Below the pieces are notes generated by a model, which was not told the origin of the DNA, ran no database searches, and saw only the letters and a list, made by a program, of their open reading frames with translations. Made by a program: the position numbers and the translations under genes. 18,708 nt of DNA from assembly GCA_964592475.1 (NCBI GenBank), contig CAZQEZ010000083.1:1-18708 (forward strand). Reading direction: 5' to 3'. This document shows, one piece after another, positions 7,681 through 15,061 of the stretch. The stretch is from CAZQEZ01 sp964592475. GTDB taxonomy: Bacteria > Bacteroidota > Bacteroidia > Cytophagales > Cyclobacteriaceae. The first letter of the stretch is position 1, and the number at the start of each line of letters is the position of its first letter.

Positions 7681-7769
7681 AATTAGCGGTTTTTAAACCC
7701 CTGTATGAAGTACCTGTATAACATGGCATAGATATTGGCATGCTTAAAACCAATCTAAAATTATTTTCT

Positions 7770-10166
7770 ATGATAAAAAATTATCTCTTGATTGCTTACA
7801 GAAACCTGGCTAAAAAGAAGCTGTTTAATGTAATCAATATAATCGGTCTTGCCATCGGCATCGGCGCATTTTTGTTAATAGCCACTTTTGTACATCAGCA
7901 AAAATCCTATGATACTTTTCACAAGAATTCCCAAAATGTATTTAGAATATTGTATCAACAACCTTACGAGGAAAATTCTAGTCGCGTAGTAGGTCTTACC
8001 TCTTTTCCTTTACGAGAAGGGATAGCAATGAATTCATCAGCTATTGAGGAAATCCTTACTATCAGACCCATGGGTAACAACTACAATTTAGGATATGAAG
8101 GAAAAAAAATTAATGGCAATACAGCAGTGCTTTCTACTCCTGAATTATTTAATTTTTTTGATTTTCCATTACTTAAAGGTAGTGAATCTACTGCTTTAAA
8201 AATGCCCAACTCGGTAGTGATTACGGATAAACTTGCCAAAAATTTATTTGACAACCTGGATCCGATGGGTAAATTGATTACCCTCGAAATGGCAGGGGGG
8301 GTAAATTTGATCGTAACCGGGGTAGTGAAAAAAATTCCCAATACTCATGTAAATTATGATGCTTTTATTAATTATAATTCTACAACAGTAGAAGGAGGGA
8401 AATTTAGCGACTGGTACATACAATCTGTTTATAATTATATCAAGGTGAAACCGAGTGAAGAAATAAGTAAGTTAGAGAACGAAATAACATCTTGGTTTCA
8501 TAAAAACGTAAGTTATGCAACTGACGAAGATAAATTACTTTTGCAACCACTTTCAGCAATTTATTTACATTCATCCAAAGTTCAATTTACTGATCTTTTC
8601 AAATCTGGTAATTTTCAAAACTTGCAAATATTACAAATAATTGGAATATTTATCTTGGTAGTGGCAATTATCAATTACATAAATATTACTACCGCCAAAG
8701 CTACATCCAGGGGCAGGGAAGTGGGAACAAGAAAAGTACTGGGAGCAAAACGAGGACAGTTAATTTTTCAGTTTCTTGCCGAGTCTACATTACTTACAAT
8801 TACAGCATTAATATTTGCTGGAGCCATTGCATCACTTGCCTGGCCATCTTTCCTTAACTTGATTGGCCAAAATGAGTCTATGGTATTATTTAGTTGGCAG
8901 GAGTTAACAATATTTTCAATGTTATTAGTAGTTACAATTTCATTGGCAGCAGGCCTTTATCCAGCGTTCATTATGTCAGGTTTTAGTATATCCAGGTCCT
9001 TAAAAAATAATCCTGGTTTTGGAAAAGGAGCTATTGTCAGAAAAGCTTTAATTGTATTTCATTTTACTGTAGCTATAGGATTAATTGCTTCTACTTTTAT
9101 TATTTTTTCACAAACAGCCTACATGCAAAATAAGGAACTTGGCTTCAATAAAGAACAGGTGGTAGTAATTCCTATTAGTAATGCACCTGGAATTATAGAC
9201 CATTTACAAACATTTAAGCAAGAATTAATGCAAAGTAGTAATGTACAATCAGTAACAGTTAGCACTGATATTCTGGGCAATGGATATACAAATAATTCCG
9301 GAAAAATATATCCTCAGGATTACAATGAGAAAAGTTTACTTACCACCATCTTTATGACTGATGCTAATTTTGCTGATACCTACGAACTAGAAATTATAGA
9401 AGGTCGGAATTTAAATGAAGAGCTTACTTCTGACTCAAGTGCTGTAATTGTAAATCAGGAATTCGTAAATGCTGCCGGATGGGAAAGCCCTATGAATAAA
9501 ACAATAAGATATTGTGAAGACTGTAATGAAAAATTCCGGGTAGTTGGGGTTGTTAATAACTTTCATTTTCAGCCTTTACATTATGAAATAAAACCTGCTA
9601 TGTTTATGCTTTCAGACTATAATAAATGGTACATATCAGCCAGAATAGCAGGTGATAATACACAAGAAACAATAAAATATATAGCAGATGAATGGGAAAA
9701 ACTAGAAGGTGAAGTAGCTTTCAGCTATGATTTTGTAGATCAAAAATTTGAAAAATTTTATCATTCAGAAAAAAAATTATTTGAAAGCATAGGATTGTTT
9801 GCAGCTATTAGCATTATCATTACCTGTTTAGGCCTATATGGTCTAGCTGGTTATATGGTAGAAAAAAGAAAGAAAGAAATAAGTATTCGAAAAGTCTACG
9901 GATCTACAATTAAAAATTTACTATTACTCCTTAATAGGGGGTATGGATGGTTAGTAGTAATTGGTTGCATATTAATAATTCCTTTAACTATCTGGTTACT
10001 AAATTATTGGCTTGAAACTTTTGCTTATAGTATAAAAATAAGCTGGTGGCAATTAATTTTACCTGTTGTAATAGTTTTATTAATAACCTTGACAACAGTA
10101 ACATTTCAAACGTATAAAGCAGCCATAAGTAACCCTTCTGAAAACTTAAGGAGTAATGACGAATAA
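7770..10166 (+). CDS. FtsX/MacB-type ABC transporter permease (orphan)
   Basis: The product has 798 residues from ATG 7770, where family members begin (MIKNYLLIAYRNLAKKKLFN). An in-frame ATG at 7740 would add ten residues and cannot be excluded. Order of parts: membrane segment at about 20-42, periplasmic core, a three-segment FtsX block with REVGTRKVLGAKRGQLIFQF, a transition segment near RKALIVFHFTVAIGLIAS, a second periplasmic core, and a second FtsX block with KKEISIRKVYGSTIKNLLLL. This duplicated layout is common in Bacteroidota and is thought to drive mechanotransmission rather than direct membrane transport, with an ATPase partner. No ATPase or adaptor gene lies next to it, so the partner must be elsewhere. 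Cargo is unknown. It is a full-length copy. Confidence 0.92.
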   Translation: MIKNYLLIAYRNLAKKKLFNVINIIGLAIGIGAFLLIATFVHQQKSYDTFHKNSQNVFRILYQQPYEENSSRVVGLTSFPLREGIAMNSSAIEEILTIRPMGNNYNLGYEGKKINGNTAVLSTPELFNFFDFPLLKGSESTALKMPNSVVITDKLAKNLFDNLDPMGKLITLEMAGGVNLIVTGVVKKIPNTHVNYDAFINYNSTTVEGGKFSDWYIQSVYNYIKVKPSEEISKLENEITSWFHKNVSYATDEDKLLLQPLSAIYLHSSKVQFTDLFKSGNFQNLQILQIIGIFILVVAIINYINITTAKATSRGREVGTRKVLGAKRGQLIFQFLAESTLLTITALIFAGAIASLAWPSFLNLIGQNESMVLFSWQELTIFSMLLVVTISLAAGLYPAFIMSGFSISRSLKNNPGFGKGAIVRKALIVFHFTVAIGLIASTFIIFSQTAYMQNKELGFNKEQVVVIPISNAPGIIDHLQTFKQELMQSSNVQSVTVSTDILGNGYTNNSGKIYPQDYNEKSLLTTIFMTDANFADTYELEIIEGRNLNEELTSDSSAVIVNQEFVNAAGWESPMNKTIRYCEDCNEKFRVVGVVNNFHFQPLHYEIKPAMFMLSDYNKWYISARIAGDNTQETIKYIADEWEKLEGEVAFSYDFVDQKFEKFYHSEKKLFESIGLFAAISIIITCLGLYGLAGYMVEKRKKEISIRKVYGSTIKNLLLLLNRGYGWLVVIGCILIIPLTIWLLNYWLETFAYSIKISWWQLILPVVIVLLITLTTVTFQTYKAAISNPSENLRSNDE

Positions 10167-10235
10167 AATAATGTATAATAATTATTAAAACAAACATCAA
10201 TTACATATCATGATTACCAATTACAAAATTTGCTA

Positions 10236-10267
10236 TTGAATAAACATTAAACATTTTTTACATTTGT
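10236..10267 (+). promoter_or_regulatory. Candidate Bacteroidota promoter upstream of the 108-aa gene
   Basis: TTG at 10236-10238, a 20-base spacer and TACATTTGT at 10259-10267 fit the phylum's TTG-N19/20-TAnnTTTG pattern with no mismatch in the -7 core. Transcription would begin near 10272 and leave a leader of about 140 bases before the ATG at 10412. A second, poorer set (TTG 10335, TATCTTAGC 10358-10366) lies closer to the gene and would give a leader of about 40 bases. Confidence 0.5.
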
Positions 10268-10320
10268 GTGTATTTCTAATAAAGAATATTTTAATAATAG
10301 ATAAAATTTTTACCAATAGA

Positions 10321-10330
10321 TGTTGCAACA
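10321..10330. promoter_or_regulatory. Palindrome TGTTGCAACA, possible operator
   Basis: A perfect 10-bp palindrome lies between the two promoter candidates. Its right half plus flank, GCAACATT (10325-10332), recurs at 10368-10375, so TGTTGC could also pair with the second GCAACA copy in a leader RNA. This may be an operator or an RNA hairpin. No regulator is encoded next to it. Confidence 0.3.
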
Positions 10331-10411
10331 TTCGTTGTTTATTTTATAATATATTACTATCTTAGCAGCAACATTATAAGATTTTTTAAAACCCACTAAA
10401 GTTTAATAGAA

Positions 10412-10738
10412 ATGATAGAAGCAAAGAAAGTACTTGAGCTAGTAAAAATGAAAAAAGAAGGTATGCTGATTAGAGATAAAGATACTGGTGAATTTGTAGA
10501 GCCAAAACCTGGAATGACCGGTAATTACGAGTTTGTTGACCCTTCTACTATTGATGAATTAATTTTGGATGAAGTATTTGGTGATAAAATTGGTCAAAAC
10601 GAACTTCTTGTAACCAATATTTTAAGTGAAATTTTACAAAAAAGACTGGCGCCAAATCAAGTTAAAAGAGTTCAGGAAAAATATGAAGAGGATTTTCTTG
10701 CCGCATCTTTGGCAAAGAAAAGAAAAACAAGGAAATAA
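10412..10738 (+). CDS. Small hypothetical cytoplasmic protein (108 aa)
   Basis: I do not recognise a family. The product is charged, rich in Glu, Lys and Leu and has no signal peptide, membrane segment or cysteine. It begins with a helix-like MIEAKKVLELVKMKKEGMLI, has a short turn-rich middle (KDTGEFVEPKPGMTGNYEFV), then two helix-like stretches (ELLVTNILSEILQKRLAPNQ and VKRVQEKYEEDFLAASLAKK), and ends in a strongly basic tail KKRKTRK. The tail might contact nucleic acid, but that is only inference. The start is the only sensible ATG. The gene stands alone with a good upstream promoter candidate and a clear terminator after it, which supports it being a real, separately controlled gene. Confidence 0.7.
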   Translation: MIEAKKVLELVKMKKEGMLIRDKDTGEFVEPKPGMTGNYEFVDPSTIDELILDEVFGDKIGQNELLVTNILSEILQKRLAPNQVKRVQEKYEEDFLAASLAKKRKTRK

Positions 10739-10752
10739 ATTATTGTTTTTAG

Positions 10753-10784
10753 AAGCCTGGTAAATTTAAAATCAGGCTTTTTTT
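10753..10784 (+). terminator. Rho-independent terminator after the 108-aa gene
   Basis: AAGCCTG (10753-10759) pairs with CAGGCTT (10773-10779) around a 13-base AT-rich loop, extendable by a G-T and an A-T pair. A run of seven T (10778-10784) follows. It lies 14 bases after the stop codon. There is no T-run on the opposite strand, so it works in the plus direction only. Confidence 0.82.
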
Positions 10785-10885
10785 ACATGTTCTCCTTTCC
10801 TCAAATCCCTTTATGATAATATAAATAAAAATTAGGCAAACCAGAATAATTAATTAGTTAGAATCTGTAAGAAAAACATGACAAA

Positions 10886-11494
10886 TTATTTGGCTTTGCT
10901 GGTATAAATATTGCCTTTTACCCGAAACCGCCAGGGTAGGAGGGCATCTTCTTCGGCATAAGCTACACCCACACGTGGGCTGGCGATGATCTCAGAATCA
11001 GCAATTACGATGCTCCTGTCTTCAATCCAAATGGTTTCACTGGTCAGGCTTTCACCATAATGGCTTTTATTGATACCCAGTGCTTGACTCACCGTACCCG
11101 GACCTGCAGTAATTTTAGGAGCCAACTTCTCCATTTTTCTCCTTTGTAGCATCACATCCAAGCCATCAGCAGGTTCTACAGCTCTTATTAGCACTGCATC
11201 GGCTTTATCCTTAACATTAGTAATGATATTGAAAAGATAATGGATGCCGTAGCAAAGATAAACATAGGCCACACCTCCGGGAGCATACATTATTTCGGTT
11301 CTTTTGGTGCGCCGGTTCAGGTGGGCATGACAAGCTTTATCATTGAGGCCACTGTAGGCTTCTGTTTCCACTATCATGCCGCAAGTGTACCATTCGTCTA
11401 TATGGGTACAAAGGTATTTACCCAAGAGCTCCTTGCTTATACCTACTACATCATCTCGTTTGTAAAAATTAGTATGTAACTTTTGATGCAACAA
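10886..11494 (-). CDS. 3-methyladenine DNA glycosylase (AAG/Mpg type)
   Basis: The protein has 202 residues and belongs to the AAG family, which removes alkylated and deaminated purines from DNA in base excision repair. IVETEAYSG (41-49) holds the catalytic Glu (Glu45, matching human Glu125) and the intercalating Tyr (Tyr47). The DKACHA stretch gives His56, and APGGVAYVYLCYGIHYLFNI (71-90) is the conserved core, followed by VLIRAVEPADG and ITAGPGTVSQALGI. In the last motif Val stands where Lys is usual (GPGKL), a mild change. The length is normal for bacterial members. It starts five bases after the ZIP transporter gene and is clearly co-transcribed with it. Confidence 0.94.
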   Translation of the reverse strand: MLHQKLHTNFYKRDDVVGISKELLGKYLCTHIDEWYTCGMIVETEAYSGLNDKACHAHLNRRTKRTEIMYAPGGVAYVYLCYGIHYLFNIITNVKDKADAVLIRAVEPADGLDVMLQRRKMEKLAPKITAGPGTVSQALGINKSHYGESLTSETIWIEDRSIVIADSEIIASPRVGVAYAEEDALLPWRFRVKGNIYTSKAK

Positions 11495-11499
11495 TTCAA

Positions 11500-12267
11500 T
11501 CAGGCTTTTAATAAAGTTTGAAAGATAACCATGGCAGCTATGGCAATTGTTACGATTATGGCCACATTTTCCTTTTTTCCATCTTCCAAAGCATCAGGAA
11601 GAATCTCCGAAAAAACCATCCAAATCATGGCACCCGCGGCTAAACCAAGACCTACCGGTAAATAAGGATTGAAGGCTTCTACAAATAAAAATGCCGGCAC
11701 GGCTAAAAGCGGTTGAGGAATGCTGGAAATAATACTCCAAAACATGGCTTTTGTAACTGAAATATTTTTGGGTATCAACACCAGGCTTATAGCTAATCCT
11801 TCGGGAATATTGTGCACCGCGATAGCACCGGAAATAAACAATCCAAAACTATCTCCACCGCCAAAAGAGACGCCTACGCCAATACCCTCTGCAAAACTGT
11901 GGATGGTCATCACACCTACGATAAGTAATGCTTTTAATGCATTTGCGCCTTCAAGGGCGCCAATATGCAGGTCGCTGCGTTCACTTAGTTTTTTCTGGCT
12001 GATGGTAATGAAAACTAATCCAGCAATAAGACCTGCCATGGTGCGCCAAAGGCTATACTCCTGACCTTCTTGCACCAAATTGAAACTGGCGGCAAGCATT
12101 AATCCGGCAGCAACACCATTAGCATATCCAAGCCATTTTTTCGGAATATTTTTGATGAAGAAAAAAGGTACAGCTCCTAATCCGGTAGCTAAAGCGGTGA
12201 TCAGGGCTACAATGAAAACATTGAGGCTGGTATTATCCAAAGGAATCATAGAGAGATAACTATTCAT
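11500..12267 (-). CDS. ZIP family metal transporter (ZupT-like)
   Basis: The protein has 255 residues and eight predicted membrane segments. Metal-site motifs of the ZIP family are present: TIHSFAEGIGVG (His123, Glu127) and AVHNIPEGLAI (His152, Asn153, Glu156). ZIP proteins import divalent metals such as zinc, iron or manganese through the inner membrane. The His-rich cytoplasmic loop often seen between segments 3 and 4 is short here (QKKLSERSDLHIGALEG). It is the first gene of a minus-strand pair with the DNA glycosylase, and diverges from the cytochrome-dehydrogenase gene across a 111-base gap. I cannot read the metal from sequence, and I see no clear metal-regulator site. Confidence 0.92.
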   Translation of the reverse strand: MNSYLSMIPLDNTSLNVFIVALITALATGLGAVPFFFIKNIPKKWLGYANGVAAGLMLAASFNLVQEGQEYSLWRTMAGLIAGLVFITISQKKLSERSDLHIGALEGANALKALLIVGVMTIHSFAEGIGVGVSFGGGDSFGLFISGAIAVHNIPEGLAISLVLIPKNISVTKAMFWSIISSIPQPLLAVPAFLFVEAFNPYLPVGLGLAAGAMIWMVFSEILPDALEDGKKENVAIIVTIAIAAMVIFQTLLKA

Positions 12268-12326
12268 AGCTACTATTTACAAATTGCATTACCAATCATG
12301 AGGATAATCATTTACAAAAAAATCAT

Positions 12327-12336
12327 TACCTTCGTG
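12327..12336 (+). promoter_or_regulatory. Possible -7 element for the dehydrogenase gene
   Basis: TACCTTCGTG differs by one base from TAnnTTTG. It lies 42 bases before the ATG at 12379 in the divergent gap. No clear TTG is found at the right distance, so support is partial. Confidence 0.35.
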
Positions 12337-12378
12337 TTCTACAAAAATTTTTATTTTATAAGCCCAAATATATAGCAT

Positions 12379-13848
12379 ATGTTAAAAGCATTTACACTTA
12401 TTTTATTATCTTTTCTATTGTACTTCACGGGTTCTAAACCCACGCAAAAAGAAGTTAACACAAATTATCTTTATGAAGACACAGTTGCTCATGACTTTGG
12501 AAATGCCAAAGTTAATTATGCGAACTATTGTGCTGGCTGCCATGGAGAATACATGAAATCCTTTGCCGATCAGCAGTACTCACGAAATCGCAAAAAGGAA
12601 GATCTGACTAAAGCGATTAAAGTAGGCTATCCCGATCAGGGAATGCCCTCGTTTGAAACAACATTTTCTAATGAAGAAATCGGTAACCTGGTAGGCTACA
12701 TTTGGAATGCTATGAATGATGTGGCCACTTATGATTTTGCCAAGGAGGAATTTAACCCTAGTGATACTTTTCAGTCAGAACGAATGATTTACACGCTGGA
12801 AACAGTTTTGGATGGATTGGAGCACCCATGGGCTATGGCTTTCTTGCCAAATGATGACATGCTGATTACCGATCGAATTGGTGCTTTGTACAGACTTACT
12901 GCCACCAAGCAACTGCAAGCCATTGCCAATGTGCCGGATGTAGTGGCAAAAGGACAAGGTGGTTTAATGGAGGTAACGCTGCATCCTGATTTTGCCAATA
13001 ATAGAATAATTTACCTCACTTATTCGAAGCAAAAAAAATTGGGTGGTAAACAGTTAGCCACTACTGCCGTGCATAAGGCAAAGCTGGATGGTAATCGATT
13101 GGTTGAAGGTGAAGATATTTTTGTAGCATTGCCATACAGTACTACACGGCATCACTATGGTTCCAGAATTCAATTTGACAAAGCCGGTTACCTATTTGTG
13201 TCGGTTGGGGATAGAGGTAATCGTAATCGCAACCCACAGTACCTCGACAACCATTGTGGTAAGATTCACCGCCTGAATGATGATGGCAGCATTCCTGACG
13301 ATAACCCATTTGTAAATGAAAAAGACGCCATGCCCACCATTTATTCTTACGGGCATCGCAATCCTCAAGGCGTAGTGATGGACCCTGCCACCGGAAAAAT
13401 ATGGGAACATGAACATGGCCCTCGCGGCGGCGACGAGATTAACCTGATAGAACCTGGTGTAAACTATGGCTGGCCTACCATTTCGTATGGTATTAATTAC
13501 AATGGTACCAGCTTTACCCACAAAACTCAAATGGAAGGTATGGCACAACCTAAAATATATTGGGTACCCTCCATAGCTCCATGCGGAATGACATTCGTGA
13601 CCGGTGATCGCTACAAACCATGGAAAGGTCATATTTTGACAGGCTCCTTACGATTTAAATACGTGAACCTTACCACCATTGAAAATGACAAAGTTACGGG
13701 AGAAGAAAAGCTATTGCCCAATGTAGGAAGGGTAAGAGCCCTTGAAATGGGTAATGATGATTACATCTATGTGGCAGTAGAAAGTCCGGGGGCTATCTAC
13801 AAAATAGTGCCAATTGGAGAAACACCTAAAGGTGAAGCTAGTAGATAA
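12379..13848 (+). CDS. Cytochrome c-PQQ aldose (sugar) dehydrogenase fusion
   Basis: The protein has 489 residues. An export signal (about 1-19) is followed by a small class I cytochrome c domain with CAGCH at 51-55 and a probable axial Met89 in QGMPSF. From about residue 137 comes a six-bladed Asd/soluble-glucose-dehydrogenase domain: LEHPWAMAFLPNDDMLITDR, RHHYGSRIQFD (His259 as likely catalytic base), GDRGNRNRNPQ, SYGHRNPQG and WEHEHGPRGGDEINLI. Such enzymes oxidise aldose sugars with PQQ in the periplasm. The fused heme would take the electrons and pass them to the respiratory chain. No PQQ biosynthesis gene is in the window, so PQQ may be made elsewhere or taken up. It ends naturally and is intact. 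Confidence 0.92.
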   Translation: MLKAFTLILLSFLLYFTGSKPTQKEVNTNYLYEDTVAHDFGNAKVNYANYCAGCHGEYMKSFADQQYSRNRKKEDLTKAIKVGYPDQGMPSFETTFSNEEIGNLVGYIWNAMNDVATYDFAKEEFNPSDTFQSERMIYTLETVLDGLEHPWAMAFLPNDDMLITDRIGALYRLTATKQLQAIANVPDVVAKGQGGLMEVTLHPDFANNRIIYLTYSKQKKLGGKQLATTAVHKAKLDGNRLVEGEDIFVALPYSTTRHHYGSRIQFDKAGYLFVSVGDRGNRNRNPQYLDNHCGKIHRLNDDGSIPDDNPFVNEKDAMPTIYSYGHRNPQGVVMDPATGKIWEHEHGPRGGDEINLIEPGVNYGWPTISYGINYNGTSFTHKTQMEGMAQPKIYWVPSIAPCGMTFVTGDRYKPWKGHILTGSLRFKYVNLTTIENDKVTGEEKLLPNVGRVRALEMGNDDYIYVAVESPGAIYKIVPIGETPKGEASR

Positions 13849-13869
13849 ATAAAAAAATTGCATAATAAA

Positions 13870-13900
13870 ATCCCCAGGATTAGCATGTGATTCAGGGGAT
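13870..13900. repeat. Imperfect hairpin at the DUF4856 truncation point
   Basis: ATCCCC (13870-13875) pairs with GGGGAT (13895-13900). After one A-A mismatch, GGATTA pairs with TGATTC using two wobble pairs, leaving a loop of GCATG. On the plus strand no T-run follows. On the minus strand the stem is followed by TTTTATTATG. It lies 22 bases after the dehydrogenase stop, directly where the broken DUF4856 frame starts. Confidence 0.5.
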
Positions 13901-14785
13901 GAAAACAATCCTTTCGCTAATCAGGATTTGAATGCAAGTGGCAAAGAATTGGAAGATAAAACTTTTCTTGCAGACGTGCAGTGGTTTAAAGACCTGTTTA
14001 TTGAAGCTGAAAATACCAGTAAGGCCTATGTAGCCAATCCTACCGAAGCAGCTGATGGCGTGGCAGGAAGAATTGAAAGAGGTACTTCAGGAAAATTCAT
14101 CCTGGTAAATGAAAAAGGTTGGGAATATACCCAATTCATAGAAAAAGGCTTGATGGGAGCTGTTTTTCTGCATCAAATATATAATACTTATTTAACTGAC
14201 GGTAGAATAGGTAATACAGTAGAAAATACTGACCTTGTAGAAGGCAAAAATTACACGTCCATGGAGCACCATTGGGATGAAGCTTTCGGTTATTATGGAG
14301 CGCCTACCGATTTTCCCAGAAATGATGATGATAAATATTGGGCGAAGTATGCCGGACCAGCCTTGAATACTACTCCGGAACAACTGGATATTTATGCAGC
14401 TATCAAGAATGCTTTTCTTACTGGCAGAGCAGCCATAGAAGCCGGGGACATGCAAGCCAAAAATCAGCAGCGAAACGAACTTTACGAGCAATTGGAGTTA
14501 ATGGTAGCTGCTACTTCAATTCATTATATCAATAACAGTAAAAAGGATTTGAGCGCTAACGATATTGGTTCGCTTTTCCATGACCTATCGGAAGCTTACA
14601 ATTTTGTAATGGCATTAAAATACCATCCGCAAAAGAAAATAAGCCAATCTAACATCGATGCTATTTTGAACAATGATTTTGGAACTGACGGAGATTTCTG
14701 GACTGTTTCCGTGAGCAGTTTAAATGCAGCTCTTGATAAAATAATAGTAGCATATCCGGAATTAGATAGCGTTAAAGATATTTAA
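13901..14785 (+). pseudogene. DUF4856 protein, 5'-truncated, no start codon
   Basis: The frame is open from 13853, after an in-frame TAA at 13850, but contains no ATG or GTG before the family sequence begins (ENNPFANQDLNASGK, from 13901). The first usable codon is a TTG at 13928, and the first in-frame ATG is at 14153, well inside the domain. The hallmark MEHHWDEAFGYYGAPTDFP is present at residues 112-130 counted from 13928. As I remember the family, members are lipoproteins of roughly 400 residues with a signal peptide and about 90 more residues before this point; these are missing. DUF4856 genes sit in iron-responsive operons with imelysin, HTTM and a FecA-like receptor. The remaining 295 codons have no stop or frameshift, so the loss would be recent, or an assembly error. 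Confidence 0.8.
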
Positions 14786-15061
14786 ATTCGTCTTATTGTA
14801 AGCCCTTACGAGTACCTAACACCGGCGCAAGAAAAAATGATGGCCACCCAGCCAGATATGATTTTACAATTTTCTAAGTTTTTACAAAAAGAATTTGAAA
14901 AAAAAGGATACCAGCAAGCGGAAGTTTATGCCAAAGTTTATGCTACATTAAACGGTAGTGGCAGCAGGCTTTTAATAGATCCGGAAGTGAACCTGGCGGC
15001 TCAATCTTATAGTATTGGCCACAAACCGTGGATTTTATCTTTTGAAAATAAGCGATTATGA
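14786..15061 (+). pseudogene. HTTM (vitamin K carboxylase-like) C-terminal remnant
   Basis: Reading in the same frame directly after the DUF4856 stop gives SPYEYLTPAQEKMMATQPDM, then ILQFSKFLQKEFEKKGYQQA and, to the end, LNGSGSRLLIDPEVNLAAQS and HKPWIL. This is the soluble C-terminal tail of HTTM proteins, which are normally about 450 residues with several membrane segments; none of these remain. From ATG 14837 only 74 residues could be made, without any membrane part. The stop TGA overlaps the receptor's ATG (ATGA, 15058-15061), a relic of the intact operon. The imelysin-like gene that usually lies between DUF4856 and HTTM is absent. Identification is from motif memory; the truncation follows from the absence of any upstream frame. 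Confidence 0.75.

Noticed and set aside
7740..7769. Upstream ATG for the FtsX permease
   Set aside because: It would add ten residues; family members begin with MIKNYLLIAYRNL, so ATG 7770 is preferred.
11720..12064. 114-codon plus-strand frame opposite the ZIP gene
   Set aside because: Proline/isoleucine-rich complement of membrane-segment codons; the ZIP frame carries the metal motifs.
13192..13632. 146-codon minus-strand frame inside the dehydrogenase
   Set aside because: It is antisense to a well-conserved enzyme and its translation shows no domain-like composition.
13868..13900. Lipoprotein-like PGLACDSGDENNPF at the start of the DUF4856 frame
   Set aside because: It resembles a lipobox, but there is no start codon and no hydrophobic stretch before the Cys, and an in-frame stop lies 12 codons upstream. 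Treated as coincidence in a truncated gene.
14338..14535. Plus-strand frame inside DUF4856
   Set aside because: Out-of-frame shadow; the DUF4856 frame has the family motif.
13849..15061. Insertion sequence or phage as cause of the truncations
   Set aside because: No transposase, terminal inverted repeat or target duplication is visible at either junction.
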